A stretch of 64,000 nt of DNA from Brachybacterium sp. YJGR34 (lineage in GTDB: Bacteria > Actinomycetota > Actinomycetes > Actinomycetales > Dermabacteraceae): assembly GCF_003347015.1 (NCBI RefSeq), contig NZ_PNFB01000002.1:310001-374000 (forward strand), read 5' to 3'. Both the position numbers and the translations under genes were made by a program. Position 1 is the first letter of the stretch, and every line of letters starts with the position of its first letter. Shown one piece after another: positions 9,054 to 27,808 of the stretch. The notes beneath the pieces are model-generated. The model was not told where the DNA came from. It did not search any database and was given only the letters and a program-made list of their open reading frames with translations.

Positions 9054-9569
9054 ATGGCGAACCCCGAAAAGGTGGACGCCGTCGCCGAGATCACGGAGCT
9101 GTTCCGTGCATCCGACGCCGCTGTCATCACCGAGTATCGCGGGCTCAGCGTGGGGGAGCTCCAGGAGCTCCGTCGCGCGCTGGGTTCCGAGACGACCTAC
9201 GCCGTGGTGAAGAACACGCTCACGGAGATCGCCGCCCGCGAGGCCGGCATCGACGTGTTCGACGGCACGCTCAGCGGGCCGACCGCCATCGCCTTCATCA
9301 AGGGTGAGCCGGTGGAGCCTGCGAAGGCTCTGCGTGACTTCGCCAAGACCCACGACAGCCTCGTGGTCAAGTCCGGCTACTTCGAGGGCAAGCTGCTCTC
9401 GAAGGAGGACGTCCAGACGCTCGCGGACCTCGAGTCCCGCGAGGTCCTGCTGGCCAAGGCCGCCGGCGCCATGAAGGCGTCGATGTCCAAGGCCGCCGCA
9501 GTGTTTGCGGCGCCGCTGTCCAAGACGGCGCGCACCGTGGACGCGCTGCGGGCCAAGCAGGAGGCCTGA
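9054..9569 (+). CDS. rplJ: 50S ribosomal protein L10
   Basis: The 171-residue base of the ribosomal stalk: its N-terminal domain binds 23S rRNA and its C-terminal helix carries L7/L12 dimers. Recognisable segments include the [20 protein letters not shown] core and VVKNTL. A perfect AAGGAGG ribosome site precedes the ATG, which decides the start against a longer in-frame ATG at 8880 inside the leader. rplL follows after 146 bp. Regulation through the leader is likely by family analogy. Confidence 0.96.
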   Translation: MANPEKVDAVAEITELFRASDAAVITEYRGLSVGELQELRRALGSETTYAVVKNTLTEIAAREAGIDVFDGTLSGPTAIAFIKGEPVEPAKALRDFAKTHDSLVVKSGYFEGKLLSKEDVQTLADLESREVLLAKAAGAMKASMSKAAAVFAAPLSKTARTVDALRAKQEA

Positions 9570-9715
9570 GCCTCACGGCTCTGTCCTGCTGCACCACAGC
9601 CTCAGCGCTGTCCCCCGTGGGCTCCGGCCGGAGCGCACGGATCGCATGACCTGGCGCGAATGCGCCGCCTGACACCGCAGGGACGCAGGTCCCACCAACA
9701 GGAAGGAACGCCACC

Positions 9716-10105
9716 ATGGCGAAGCTCAGCAACGACGAGCTCATCGAAGCTTTCAAGGAGATGTCCCTCATCGAGCTCTCCGAGTTCGTGAAGCAGTTCG
9801 AGGATGTCTTCGACGTCACCGCCGCCGCCCCCGTGGCCGTCGCCGCCGCCGGTGGCGCCGGTGCCGGTGCCGAGGCCGAGCCCGAGGAGGAGAAGGATGA
9901 GTTCGACGTCATCCTCGAGTCCGCCGGCTCCGCCAAGATCGCCGTCATCAAGGAGGTGCGCGCCCTCACCTCGCTCGGTCTGAAGGAGGCGAAGGCGCTC
10001 GTCGACGAGGCCCCCAAGCCGGTCCTCGAGGCCGTCAAGAAGGACGACGCCGAGGCCGCCAAGGCGAAGCTCGAGGAGGCCGGCGCGACCATCTCCGTCA
10101 AGTGA
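9716..10105 (+). CDS. rplL: 50S ribosomal protein L7/L12
   Basis: A 129-residue acidic stalk protein that recruits translational GTPases. It has the N-terminal dimerisation segment ([20 protein letters not shown]), an Ala/Gly-rich flexible hinge at about 40-58, and the globular C-terminal domain with [20 protein letters not shown]. An AGGAAGGAA ribosome site precedes the ATG. Length is normal. It is the last gene before the rpoB promoter region. Confidence 0.97.
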   Translation: MAKLSNDELIEAFKEMSLIELSEFVKQFEDVFDVTAAAPVAVAAAGGAGAGAEAEPEEEKDEFDVILESAGSAKIAVIKEVRALTSLGLKEAKALVDEAPKPVLEAVKKDDAEAAKAKLEEAGATISVK

Positions 10106-10110
10106 TCTCC

Positions 10111-10132
10111 GGCGCGCGCCGCGGCGCGCGCC
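10111..10132 (+). repeat. Self-complementary G+C hairpin after rplL
   Basis: GGCGCGCGCC is repeated in inverted form with a 2-nt centre, immediately after the rplL stop. It may assist the stronger hairpin 28 bases further on; it has no T-run. Confidence 0.4.
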
Positions 10133-10159
10133 TCACCTGACGGCAGTCGCACTGCCCCC

Positions 10160-10193
10160 GAAGGGCCGTCCCGCAGCAGCGGGGCGGCCCTTC
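10160..10193 (+). terminator. Hairpin terminator of rplJ-rplL
   Basis: A 15-bp stem (arms 10160-10174 and 10179-10193, one G-T pair) with loop AGCA lies 55 bases after the rplL stop. It probably terminates or attenuates transcription between rplL and rpoB. Confidence 0.75.
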
Positions 10194-10292
10194 TGCATGC
10201 CCGGACGCGGGCGGGGCCGCCGGGCTCGGACCCTTCGGCGCGGTGGGACGGCTCCTGACGTGGCGCGACACCCCGGCGCCACCCCCTCCCGC

Positions 10293-10321
10293 TTGACTCG
10301 CGGAACGGTTTCGTCCATTCT
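10293..10321 (+). promoter_or_regulatory. Possible distal rpoB promoter
   Basis: TTGACT is followed after 17 bases by CATTCT. The -35 is near-perfect but the -10 matches the consensus weakly. It lies about 300 bases upstream of the rpoB start, in the 428-bp rplL-rpoB gap, and would add a second transcript start. Confidence 0.35.
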
Positions 10322-10467
10322 TTTTCCCGTACGGAGCTGTTCCTGCCGCGCGTCCCCGGTGTGAGTCCACCATCGGGGCGGTCGAGCCAGACGGGCAGGG
10401 AGCACCGGGAGAACCCCGCGCCAGGCATATAGCGGCCGACGCGGATGGACCCGCCGCGCCGCGGCGC

Positions 10468-10496
10468 TTGCGTCCATCCGCGATCTTGTGTATGCT
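10468..10496 (+). promoter_or_regulatory. rpoBC promoter
   Basis: TTGCGT, a 17-nt spacer and TATGCT form a good sigma-A-type promoter. Transcription would start near 10503, giving an rpoB leader of about 120 nt. No other gene is seen in the 10194-10621 gap. Confidence 0.75.
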
Positions 10497-10621
10497 CGGT
10501 CCTTGCGCTGTGTGTCTCCCCGTCGGTCCTGCCGCTCCGTCTCATCACGTTGCCTGCTCCGCTCACCGAGGGGTGTCCACCGCGCCTGGGATTCCGTCAT
10601 CGGCCTGTGGAAGGACCCCCC

Positions 10622-14110
<3,489 letters not shown>

Positions 14111-14232
14111 CGGACCGGGGACCGGGAGCCCGCGAGGAGAGCGCGCACGCGCGATGACCCGCGGCTCCCGGCCCCGCCCTCGACCCCCCGTTCCCTCAGA
14201 CACCACGACTTCCGATCGAGAGAAGGACACCT

Positions 14233-18117
<3,885 letters not shown>

Positions 18118-18152
18118 GCCGATGACGGCCGCCGCGCGCGGCGGCCGAGCGT

Positions 18153-18194
18153 CCCGAGGGGCGGTCCCATCCTGCGATGGGGCCGCCCCTCGGG
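18153..18194 (+). terminator. rpoBC terminator
   Basis: An 18-bp stem with one G-T pair (arms 18153-18170 and 18177-18194) and a 6-nt loop lies 35 bases after rpoC. It is one of the strongest hairpins in the window. Confidence 0.85.
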
Positions 18195-19828
<1,634 letters not shown>

Positions 19829-19868
19829 TCCGCTGACACCACCTGCGGGCCACCGGTCCGCACCGCTC

Positions 19869-19904
19869 CGACGAGCGCGCCGCACTGCTGCGGCGCGCTC
19901 GTCG
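19869..19904 (+). terminator. Hairpin terminator of rpf
   Basis: A perfect 16-bp stem (arms 19869-19884 and 19889-19904) with loop CTGC lies 40 bases after the rpf stop. Confidence 0.8.
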
Positions 19905-20003
19905 TGCTTCCAGGGGAGGGGTCGTCTACCCCGCCGGCACCGTGCGGGGCAAACAGATCGCCACGCGGCGTCATGTGATCTGCGTCGGAACCCGGAGGAA
20001 GCT

Positions 20004-20033
20004 TTGACCCCGTGCATCGCCGCTCAGTAGACT
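20004..20033 (+). promoter_or_regulatory. str operon (rpsL) promoter
   Basis: TTGACC, an 18-nt spacer and TAGACT form the best-matching promoter of the window. Transcription would start near 20040. Confidence 0.8.
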
Positions 20034-20358
20034 GCGGATGCGTCCGGAGTGCCCTCTGGTCGTGAGCTGGGACAGACCCGCCGCCCCTTCGGGTGGAGGC
20101 GGGGGACGTCCCCCGCGAGGAGCGGATCCTTGCGGCGTGCCCGATTACGGGACGGCCGGCCGGGCCCGGCCTCCGTCCCCCGGGCGCCGATCACGGTCCC
20201 CCCGGACGCCCGGCAGGTGCCATCACCTGACGGGCGGGTCGATCCGCCGAGCTCTCCCGGGCCTGGGAGCGGCGCATCGGGTCGCCGACCGTGCGAACGG
20301 TCGAAGATGTTGATCCTTCGGTGCGAACAGCGTCGAGGGCTGACAAGGAAGAGAAGCT
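20034..20358 (+). promoter_or_regulatory. Long rpsL 5' leader
   Basis: About 320 bases separate the rpsL promoter from its GTG start. The leader is G+C rich and has a perfect 18-bp palindrome at 20099-20116 plus smaller stems. No credible reading frame is present. A leader of this length on a ribosomal operon suggests post-transcriptional control, but no known consensus is recognised. Confidence 0.5.
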
Positions 20359-20733
20359 GTGCCCACTATTCAGCAGTTGGTGCGCAAGGGGCGGGACGCC
20401 AAGTCCTCCGCCTCGAAGACGCCCGCGCTCAAGGGTTCGCCCCAGCGCCGCGGTGTCTGCACGCGCGTCTACACCCAGACCCCCAAGAAGCCGAACTCCG
20501 CGCTGCGCAAGATCGCGCGCGTGAAGCTCTCCACCGGCGTCGAGGTCACCGCGTACATCCCCGGCGAGGGCCACAACCTCCAGGAGCACTCCATCGTGCT
20601 GGTCCGCGGCGGTCGTGTGAAGGACCTCCCCGGTGTCCGCTACAAGATCGTCCGCGGCGCGCTGGACACCCAGTCCGTCAAGGGTCGCCAGCAGGCGCGC
20701 TCCCGCTACGGCGCGAAGAAGGAGAAGAAGTAA
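20359..20733 (+). CDS. rpsL: 30S ribosomal protein S12
   Basis: A 124-residue decoding-centre protein. The conserved loops [11 protein letters not shown] and [12 protein letters not shown], where streptomycin-resistance changes arise, look wild type. The GTG start follows AAGGAAGAGAAG. It is the first gene of the str operon; its TAA stop overlaps the rpsG start as TAATG. Confidence 0.98.
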   Translation: MPTIQQLVRKGRDAKSSASKTPALKGSPQRRGVCTRVYTQTPKKPNSALRKIARVKLSTGVEVTAYIPGEGHNLQEHSIVLVRGGRVKDLPGVRYKIVRGALDTQSVKGRQQARSRYGAKKEKK

Positions 20734-21203
20734 TGCCTCGTAAGGGCCCCGCTCCCAAGCGCCAGCTCGTCGTCGACCCCGTCTACGGCTCGCCGATCGT
20801 CACCCAGCTCATCAACAAGATCCTTCTGGACGGCAAGAAGACCGTCGCCGAGGGGATCGTCTACGGGGCCCTCGAGGGCGCCCGGGAGAAGAACGGCCAG
20901 GATCCGGTCGTCACCCTCAAGAAGGCGCTGGACAACATCCGTCCCTCCCTCGAGGTCCGCTCCCGCCGCGTCGGCGGTGCGACCTACCAGGTCCCGATCG
21001 AGGTCAAGCCCGGCCGTGCCACCACGCTGGCGCTGCGCTGGCTGGTCAGCTACTCCCGCGCCCGCCGCGAGAACACGATGACCGAGCGCCTGATGAACGA
21101 GATCCTCGACGCCTCCAACGGCCTCGGCGCCGCGGTCAAGCGTCGCGAGGACACCCACAAGATGGCCGAGTCCAACCGGGCCTTCGCGCACTACCGCTGG
21201 TGA
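20733..21203 (+). CDS. rpsG: 30S ribosomal protein S7
   Basis: A 156-residue protein that nucleates the 30S head and contacts the E-site tRNA. It starts [20 protein letters not shown] and ends AFAHYRW, both typical. The ATG overlaps the rpsL stop by one base, showing translational coupling. In E. coli S7 represses this operon post-transcriptionally. fusA begins 90 bp downstream. Confidence 0.98.
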   Translation: MPRKGPAPKRQLVVDPVYGSPIVTQLINKILLDGKKTVAEGIVYGALEGAREKNGQDPVVTLKKALDNIRPSLEVRSRRVGGATYQVPIEVKPGRATTLALRWLVSYSRARRENTMTERLMNEILDASNGLGAAVKRREDTHKMAESNRAFAHYRW

Positions 21204-21293
21204 GTGCAGGCGGGACCCGCTCCTCGTGAGCGGGTCCCGCTCGCCGCCCTCCGGCACCTCTCCCAGGACCGTTCTCCAGAAAGGCACAAGCCC

Positions 21294-23441
21294 GTGGCAC
21301 TCGAAGTGCTCAGCGACCTGAACAAGGTCCGCAACATCGGCATCATGGCTCACATCGATGCCGGCAAGACCACCACGACCGAGCGCATCCTCTTCTACAC
21401 CGGCGTGAACTACAAGATGGGCGAGACCCACGACGGTGCCGGCACGATGGACTGGATGGACCAGGAGAAGGAGCGCGGCATCACGATCACGTCGGCCGCG
21501 ACGACCTGCTACTGGCACGACAACCAGATCAACATCATCGACACGCCCGGCCACGTCGACTTCACCGTCGAGGTGGAGCGCTCGCTGCGCGTGCTCGACG
21601 GCGCCGTCGCGGTGTTCGACGGCAAGGAGGGCGTGGAGCCCCAGTCGGAGACCGTCTGGCGCCAGGCCGACAAGTACGACGTCCCCCGCATCTGCTTCGT
21701 CAACAAGATGGACAAGCTGGGCGCCGACTTCTTCTTCACCGTCAAGACCATCATCGAGCGCCTCGGTGCGAAGCCGCTGGTCATGCAGGTCCCGATCGGT
21801 GCGGAGAACGAGTTCACCGGCGTCGTCGACCTGGTCGAGATGAAGGCGTACGACTGGCCGGAGGTCCTCGAGGAGGACATGGCCGTCATCAACTCCAAGA
21901 AGGGCGATCCGTCGCTGGGCCAGTGGCAGCGGGAGATCCCGATCCCCGCCGAGCTGCAGGACACCGTCGACGAGTACCGCGCCAAGCTGGTCGAGGACGT
22001 CGCCGAGAGCTCCGAGGAGCTCATGGACAAGTACCTCGAGGAGGGCGACCTCTCCGTCGACGAGCTCAAGTCCGGCATCCGCCACCTGACCGTCAACTCC
22101 GAGGCCTACCCGGTCTTCTGCGGCAGCGCCTTCAAGAACAAGGGCGTCCAGCCCATGCTCGACGGCGTCATCGACTACCTGCCCTCCCCGATCGACGTGC
22201 CCCCGATGGTCGGCCACAAGCCGAACGACGAGTCCGTCGAGCTCACCCGCAAGCCGGACTGGGACGAGCCCTTCTCGGGCCTCGCCTTCAAGGTCGCCGC
22301 GCACCCGTTCTTCGGGTCGCTGACCTACGTGCGCGTCTACTCCGGCCAGGTCAAGCAGGGCGAGCAGATCCTCAACGCCACCACCGGCAAGAAGGAGCGC
22401 GTCGGCAAGCTGTTCCAGATGCACTCCAACAAGGAGAACCCGGTGGAGGAGGCCTTCGCGGGCCACATCTACGCGTTCATCGGCCTGAAGGACACCACCA
22501 CCGGTGACACCCTCACGGACTCGACGAACCCGATCCAGCTGGAGTCGATGACCTTCCCGGAGCCCGTGATCTCCGTGGCCATCGAGCCCAAGACCAAGGG
22601 CGACCAGGAGAAGCTGGGTGTGGCCATCCAGAAGCTCGCCAAGGAGGACCCGACCTTCCAGGTGGAGCTCGACGAGGAGACGGGCCAGACCGTCATCAAG
22701 GGCATGGGCGAGCTGCACCTCGACATCCTCGTGGACCGCATGCGCCGCGAGTTCAACGTCGAGGCGAACATCGGCAAGCCCCAGGTCGCCTACCGCGAGA
22801 CCATCAAGCGCGTCGTGGAGAAGTACGACTTCACCCACAAGAAGCAGACCGGTGGTTCCGGCCAGTTCGCGAAGGTGCAGCTCACCTTCGGTCCTCTGGA
22901 GGACGCCGAGGAGGGCGTGTTCTACGAGTTCGAGAACAAGGTCACCGGCGGTCGCATCCCGCGCGAGTACATCCCGAGCGTGGACGCGGGCATCCAGGAC
23001 GCCCTGGAGTCCGGCATCATCGCCGGCTACCCGGTGGTGAACGTCAAGGCGTCCCTGCTCGACGGCGCGTACCACGACGTCGACTCCTCCGAGATGGCGT
23101 TCAAGATCGCCGGCTCCATGGCGGCCAAGGAGGCCCTGCGCAAGGCGCAGCCGGTCATCCTCGAGCCCCTCATGGACGTCGAGGTCCGCACGCCGGAGGA
23201 TTACATGGGAGATGTCATCGGCGACCTGAACTCCAGGCGAGGTCAGGTCCAGTCGATGGAGGACGCGAGCGGGGTCAAGATCGTCCGTGCTCTCGTCCCG
23301 CTGTCGGAGATGTTCGGCTATGTCGGGGACCTGCGGTCCAAGACCCAGGGCCGGGCGATGTACACCATGCAGTTCGACAGCTACGCGGAGGTCCCGTCCA
23401 GCATCGCGGACGAGATCGTCGCGAAGACCCGGGGCGAGTGA
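21294..23441 (+). CDS. fusA: Elongation factor G
   Basis: A 715-residue GTPase that drives ribosomal translocation. GTP-binding motifs are [18 protein letters not shown] and NKMDKLGAD, followed by the EF-G domains II-V. GTG 21294 is chosen because the protein then begins [20 protein letters not shown], as in relatives, and AGAAAGG lies upstream; the frame is open earlier but the extra residues look non-coding. Length is typical (about 700). tuf follows after 131 bp. Confidence 0.98.
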   Translation: MALEVLSDLNKVRNIGIMAHIDAGKTTTTERILFYTGVNYKMGETHDGAGTMDWMDQEKERGITITSAATTCYWHDNQINIIDTPGHVDFTVEVERSLRVLDGAVAVFDGKEGVEPQSETVWRQADKYDVPRICFVNKMDKLGADFFFTVKTIIERLGAKPLVMQVPIGAENEFTGVVDLVEMKAYDWPEVLEEDMAVINSKKGDPSLGQWQREIPIPAELQDTVDEYRAKLVEDVAESSEELMDKYLEEGDLSVDELKSGIRHLTVNSEAYPVFCGSAFKNKGVQPMLDGVIDYLPSPIDVPPMVGHKPNDESVELTRKPDWDEPFSGLAFKVAAHPFFGSLTYVRVYSGQVKQGEQILNATTGKKERVGKLFQMHSNKENPVEEAFAGHIYAFIGLKDTTTGDTLTDSTNPIQLESMTFPEPVISVAIEPKTKGDQEKLGVAIQKLAKEDPTFQVELDEETGQTVIKGMGELHLDILVDRMRREFNVEANIGKPQVAYRETIKRVVEKYDFTHKKQTGGSGQFAKVQLTFGPLEDAEEGVFYEFENKVTGGRIPREYIPSVDAGIQDALESGIIAGYPVVNVKASLLDGAYHDVDSSEMAFKIAGSMAAKEALRKAQPVILEPLMDVEVRTPEDYMGDVIGDLNSRRGQVQSMEDASGVKIVRALVPLSEMFGYVGDLRSKTQGRAMYTMQFDSYAEVPSSIADEIVAKTRGE

Positions 23442-23572
23442 GGAACCGGGGAGAGCGGGTAGGCTCCTTCTCCTGCTCTCCCCATCGTTCCCCCTCGGAG
23501 CTCCACCCTCACGGGTGGGATCCGATCCCGATCCAGCAGTACCACGATTAGAAGTCCTAGGAGGACACCATC

Positions 23573-24760
23573 ATGGCGAAGGCCAAGTTCGAGCGGACCA
23601 AGCCGCACGTCAACATCGGCACCATCGGTCACGTCGACCACGGCAAGACCACGCTGAGCGCCGCGATCTCGAAGGTTCTGTACGACAAGTTCCCCGAGGT
23701 CAATCAGAAGCGTGACTTCGACCAGATCGACAACGCGCCCGAGGAGAAGCAGCGCGGCATCACGATCAACGTCTCGCACATCGAGTACGAGACCGACAAG
23801 CGCCACTACGCGCACGTCGACGCCCCGGGCCACGCCGACTACGTGAAGAACATGATCACCGGTGCGGCGCAGATGGACGGCGCCATCCTCGTGGTCGCCG
23901 CCACCGACGGCCCGATGGCCCAGACCCGTGAGCACGTTCTGCTCGCCAAGCAGGTCGGCGTCCCCTACCTGCTCGCCGCGCTGAACAAGGCCGACATGGT
24001 CGACGACGAGGAGATCCTCGAGCTCGTCGAGATGGAGGTCCGCGAGATGCTCGGTTCGCAGGGCTTCGACGAGGACGCGCCGGTCATCCAGGTCTCCGCT
24101 CTCAAGGCGCTCGAGGGCGACGAGAAGTGGGTCAAGGCCGTCGAGGACCTCATGGAGGCCGTCGACGCGTCGATCCCGGACCCGGTCCGCGACCTCGACC
24201 AGCCGTTCCTCATGCCGATCGAGGACGTCTTCACGATCCAGGGTCGTGGCACCGTCGTCACCGGCAAGGTCGACCGCGGCAAGCTCGCGATCAACTCCGA
24301 GATCGAGATCCTGGGCATCCGCGAGCCGCAGAAGACCACGGTCACCGGCATCGAGATGTTCCACAAGCAGATGGACGAGGCGTGGGCCGGCGAGAACTGC
24401 GGTCTGCTCCTGCGTGGCACCAAGCGTGAGGACGTCGAGCGCGGCCAGGTCGTGGCCAAGCCCGGCACCATCACCCCGCACACCAACTTCGAGGCGCAGG
24501 TCTACATCCTGTCCAAGGACGAGGGCGGCCGTCACAACCCGTTCTACTCGAACTACCGTCCGCAGTTCTACTTCCGGACCACCGACGTCACCGGCGTCAT
24601 CACGCTGCCCGAGGGCACCGAGATGGTCATGCCCGGCGACAACACCGAGATGGCGGTCGAGCTGATCCAGCCCATCGCCATGGAGGAGGGCCTCGGCTTC
24701 GCCATCCGTGAGGGTGGCCGCACCGTGGGCTCCGGCCGCGTCACCAAGATCACCAAGTGA
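23573..24760 (+). CDS. tuf: Elongation factor Tu
   Basis: The 395-residue GTPase delivers aminoacyl-tRNA to the ribosome. Motifs are [25 protein letters not shown] and NKADMVDD, with the target site of elfamycins in the third domain. The ribosome site AGGAGG precedes the ATG. It is the last gene of the str operon and is followed by a very strong terminator, so in this organism it is not directly joined to rpsJ as in many bacteria. Confidence 0.98.
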   Translation: MAKAKFERTKPHVNIGTIGHVDHGKTTLSAAISKVLYDKFPEVNQKRDFDQIDNAPEEKQRGITINVSHIEYETDKRHYAHVDAPGHADYVKNMITGAAQMDGAILVVAATDGPMAQTREHVLLAKQVGVPYLLAALNKADMVDDEEILELVEMEVREMLGSQGFDEDAPVIQVSALKALEGDEKWVKAVEDLMEAVDASIPDPVRDLDQPFLMPIEDVFTIQGRGTVVTGKVDRGKLAINSEIEILGIREPQKTTVTGIEMFHKQMDEAWAGENCGLLLRGTKREDVERGQVVAKPGTITPHTNFEAQVYILSKDEGGRHNPFYSNYRPQFYFRTTDVTGVITLPEGTEMVMPGDNTEMAVELIQPIAMEEGLGFAIREGGRTVGSGRVTKITK

Positions 24761-24805
24761 TCGCCGCGGGGGAGACCCCGCATCCCTGACGCGCGCTGCG
24801 CGCAC

Positions 24806-24842
24806 AGAGGGCCCCGCACCGGATTCCGGTGCGGGGCCCTCT
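24806..24842 (+). terminator. tuf terminator
   Basis: A perfect 17-bp stem (arms 24806-24822 and 24826-24842) with a 3-nt loop lies 45 bases after the tuf stop. Confidence 0.88.
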
Positions 24843-24960
24843 CGCATGCCCGGAAGGGCTCGTGCGTCCCGCTGGCCGCGTATCCCGCCGGCCCCGCATT
24901 CCCCGCCGGCGCTGGCTGCGCGCTGACGACGAGCTGCGTGGGGCGGGCGGCGGCCCTGTG

Positions 24961-25029
24961 CGATCACTGTCGAAATACGGACAGGCAGGCCCCTATGCGC
25001 GCTGCCTGTCCGTATTTCGACAGTGATCG
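24961..25029. repeat. Perfect 28-bp inverted repeat with 13-nt centre
   Basis: Arms 24961-24988 and 25002-25029 are exact reverse complements around a 13-nt centre. Each arm itself contains CTGTC-N8-GACAG, a smaller inverted repeat, and is clearly richer in A+T (CGAAATACG core) than its surroundings. It lies in the 469-bp gap between tuf and a convergent leftward gene, after tuf's own terminator and 200 bp before that gene's stop. It could be a bidirectional terminator, a protein-binding or recombination site, or one copy of a dispersed hairpin element. Nothing else is seen in the gap. Confidence 0.85.
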
Positions 25030-25229
25030 TCACGGACGCCCTTGTCGTCGGTGTGCCACCGGGCCGCGGACGCCCGTAGCCTCGCGGCCTGTCGCCCCTC
25101 GCGGGCCCGTCGTGCCGCGCCTCCTTGCACGGTGCCTCCTCATGGGCCGCGGAGACGACGCGGCCCCCGTGCCGCGGAGTGCGGGACGGGGGCCGAGGGA
25201 GTGCGCGGTGCAGCGCTCGGAACCGGAGG

Positions 25230-26129
25230 TCAGCCCTCGGCGCCGCGATCCTGGTCGCCCGCCGAGGGCGACGTCGGCGCGGGCTGGCCGTAGGTGGGGC
25301 GAGCATGGGGCGCACCCTCGCCGGCAGCGGCCGGGGGAGCGGCGGGGGTCGCCGGCTGTCCGTACGAGGGTCGATGCGGACGCGACGCCTCCTCCGCCGT
25401 GCCCTGCGAGGGCGTGCTCTGCTCCTGCTGCGGTGCGGGGGCCATGGCCTGCTGCCACGGCCGGCCGTGGCCCTGCTGCTGCGGCGCCTGCTGGCCCGGA
25501 TCCGGCTGACCCGGCTGCACCGGCGATGCGGGAGCGCCGTACTGTCCGTGGGCGTGCTGCCCGGGGCTGGGCTGCCCAGGTGCGGACTGCGGATACCCCG
25601 GCGCAGGAGCCGCCGGCACCGGACGGGCCGGCACGGCACCGGTCTCGGCGAGGATGCGGCGCGCCTGATCGGCGTGCTTGTGCTCGACCAGCAGCTCGTA
25701 CTGCATCGGGATCGTCGCGGTCATCGAGGTGAAGTCGCGCTTGCCGCCCGTCATCGCATAGCCCATCACGGACCAGACGGTGAAGAACACGATGCCCATC
25801 AGGATGCTGGTCAGCACGATCATGAGGTTGCCCGGCGTGATGAGCAGCAGCAGGAGGCCGAAGAAGAGACCCATCCAGAGCCCGGAGAGCACGCCCTGGG
25901 AGATCACGCGCGGCCAGGTCCGACGCCCGGTGACCCGCTCCATGAGCTTGAGGTCGGTGCCCACGATCAGCGTGCTCTGCACGGGGAACTGGCGATCCGC
26001 CAGCGTGTCCACCACGGACTGCACCTCCTGATAGGTGCTGTAGACGCCGAGGGACCTCGGGTATTCGAGGTCGTACAGCCGCGCGGTCAGCGGCGAGGCG
26101 TTCTGGGGCGTCTGGGGAGGCTGGCTCAT
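25230..26129 (-). CDS. Membrane protein with general stress protein 17M-like domain and Pro/Gln-rich tail
   Basis: A 299-residue protein starting at the MSQPPQTPQ methionine; an upstream in-frame extension looks non-coding. Residues about 18-70 resemble the GSP17M/YflT-type domain ([21 protein letters not shown]). Two adjacent hydrophobic helices follow ([15 protein letters not shown] and [18 protein letters not shown]). A short [17 protein letters not shown] segment comes next, then a long Pro/Gln/Gly/Ala-rich cytoplasmic tail from about 155 to the end. Function is unknown; it is widespread in Actinobacteria by general impression. It is divergent from the NgcE-like gene. Confidence 0.75.
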   Translation of the reverse strand: MSQPPQTPQNASPLTARLYDLEYPRSLGVYSTYQEVQSVVDTLADRQFPVQSTLIVGTDLKLMERVTGRRTWPRVISQGVLSGLWMGLFFGLLLLLITPGNLMIVLTSILMGIVFFTVWSVMGYAMTGGKRDFTSMTATIPMQYELLVEHKHADQARRILAETGAVPARPVPAAPAPGYPQSAPGQPSPGQHAHGQYGAPASPVQPGQPDPGQQAPQQQGHGRPWQQAMAPAPQQEQSTPSQGTAEEASRPHRPSYGQPATPAAPPAAAGEGAPHARPTYGQPAPTSPSAGDQDRGAEG

Positions 26130-26289
26130 GGGGACCACCGTAATCCAGCGGACGCCGAATCGCCTGGGCGATGCCCGGATGTTCCATGAGGATCTCCCGG
26201 CGATCGCCGGGCGCTCCGCACGGGTGACCGAACCGTGACGTCGACGTGGCCGGGCATGCACCGGAAACGGGCGAATGCGGCGTAGTGTG

Positions 26290-26302
26290 GTGTGGGACAC
26301 AC
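26290..26302. promoter_or_regulatory. Possible operator before the NgcE-like gene
   Basis: GTGTG-GGA-CACAC is a short perfect inverted repeat 58 bases upstream of the lipoprotein start, overlapping a possible -10 (TAGTGT, 26283-26288). It could be a repressor site, but the motif is short. Confidence 0.3.
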
Positions 26303-26359
26303 GTGGGGCCGGTGTCGACGACGCGCCCCCCGATCCTTGCGACGACGGAAGAGGACTCC

Positions 26360-27808
26360 ATGAGCATGCACAGGGACGACATGACCCCGCTGGAGCGTCT
26401 GGGCGCCTCTCGTCGGAGCTTCCTGGCCCTTGCCGGCGCCGGCGCCGGGGCGGGCGTCCTCGCGGCCTGCGCCGGAGGCGGGGGCGGAAGCGGGGACGAG
26501 GGCGACGACGGCGGCTCCGTCAGCGGAGAGGGCGAGGTCTCGGACCAGAATCCGCTGGGGGTCGACGAGGCCGCTCCGGTCTCCGCGGTCATCTTCGACG
26601 GCGGCTACGGCACGGAGTACGCGGAGTCCGCGGGCGAGAAGTACATGGAGCTCCATCCGGAGGCGGCCGTCGAGGTCACCGCGACGGTCAACATCCAGCA
26701 GGATCTGCAGCCGCAGTTCGCCGGCGGCACCCCGCCGGACGTCTTCGACAACTCCGGTGCCCAGAAGCTCCCGATCGACGGGTTGATCCCGCAGGTCGCG
26801 GACCTCTCCGACCTGCTCGCCGCCCCGATGGTCGACGCGGAGGGCACCGTCGAGGAGAACCTCCTGGCCGGCGCGACCACGCCTGGCATGTTCAACGGCG
26901 CCTTCCTCGGCATGAACTACGTCTACACGGTGTTCGCCCTGTGGTACTCGGCCACGGAGTTCGAGGAGAAGGGGTGGAGCGTCCCGGAGACCTGGGAGGA
27001 CCTCATGGCGCTGGGGGAGACCGTCAAGGGAGAGGGGCGCTATCTGTTCTCCTACGGCGGGCAGAACGCCTCGAACTACTACCAGGAGATGGCCCTGTCG
27101 ATGGCCGCCAAGCTCGGTGGTCCCGAGGTGCTGACGGCGATCGACAACCTCGAGGAGGGGGCTTTCGAGCAGGAGGCCGTCGTCCAGGCGTACGACGCCC
27201 TCGAGGCCGCGGTCGAGGCAGGGTACTTCGAACCCGGCGGCGAGGGCATCAAGCACACCGATGCCCAGACCAACTGGGTGAACGGCAGTTCGGTGTTCTA
27301 CCCCTCCGGCTCCTGGATCGAGAACGAGCAGGCGGACGTCACCCCCGAGGGCTATGCGATGACCGGTGCGCCGGTCCCGTCCCTGGCGGGGAGCGCGATG
27401 CCTCACGAGGCCTTCCACGGGACCGCGGCGGAGCAGTTCTTCGTGCCCTCCGGCGGCGAGAATCCCGCGGGCGGTGCCGAGTTCCTGCGGATCATGCTCT
27501 CCAAGGAGATGGCGGCGAACTTCGTCGAGCTCACCAAGGCGCCTTCGGTCATCCGCGACACCGTCCCCGAGGACGGCTTCGGGTCGACGGCCCTCGCCTC
27601 GGCGAACGCCATGATCCAGGCCGCCGGCGAGAACGTCTTCACCTACAACTTCTCGGACTGGTACGGGCTGGGTGCGGACTCGATCACCAACTGGACCAGC
27701 TTCCTCAAGGGGGACACCGACGCGGCCGCCCTGCGCGCCGCAGAGCAGGCGATGATCGACGGGGTCCGGGAGGACGACTCGATCACCACGTTCGAGGCTG
27801 GTCCGTGA
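26360..27808 (+). CDS. ngcE: NgcE-like N-acetylglucosamine/diacetylchitobiose-binding lipoprotein
   Basis: A 482-residue solute-binding protein of a carbohydrate ABC importer. The N-terminus has a twin-arginine-like RRSF (18-21), a hydrophobic Ala/Gly stretch and a lipobox ending at C37 (LAAC), so it is a lipoprotein, possibly Tat-exported. The mature start NPLGVDEAAPVSAVIFDGGYG and PPDVFDNSGAQKLPIDGL closely resemble Streptomyces NgcE, which binds GlcNAc and N,N'-diacetylchitobiose. Substrate is inferred from that likeness. ATG 26360 is chosen for its GGAAGAGGA site. It overlaps the first permease gene by GTGA. Confidence 0.85.
   Translation: MSMHRDDMTPLERLGASRRSFLALAGAGAGAGVLAACAGGGGGSGDEGDDGGSVSGEGEVSDQNPLGVDEAAPVSAVIFDGGYGTEYAESAGEKYMELHPEAAVEVTATVNIQQDLQPQFAGGTPPDVFDNSGAQKLPIDGLIPQVADLSDLLAAPMVDAEGTVEENLLAGATTPGMFNGAFLGMNYVYTVFALWYSATEFEEKGWSVPETWEDLMALGETVKGEGRYLFSYGGQNASNYYQEMALSMAAKLGGPEVLTAIDNLEEGAFEQEAVVQAYDALEAAVEAGYFEPGGEGIKHTDAQTNWVNGSSVFYPSGSWIENEQADVTPEGYAMTGAPVPSLAGSAMPHEAFHGTAAEQFFVPSGGENPAGGAEFLRIMLSKEMAANFVELTKAPSVIRDTVPEDGFGSTALASANAMIQAAGENVFTYNFSDWYGLGADSITNWTSFLKGDTDAAALRAAEQAMIDGVREDDSITTFEAGP

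Noticed and set aside
25125-26189. Plus-strand frame of 354 codons opposite the GSP17M-like membrane gene
   Set aside because: The minus-strand protein has coherent membrane helices and a known-type domain; the plus frame is Arg-rich without features.
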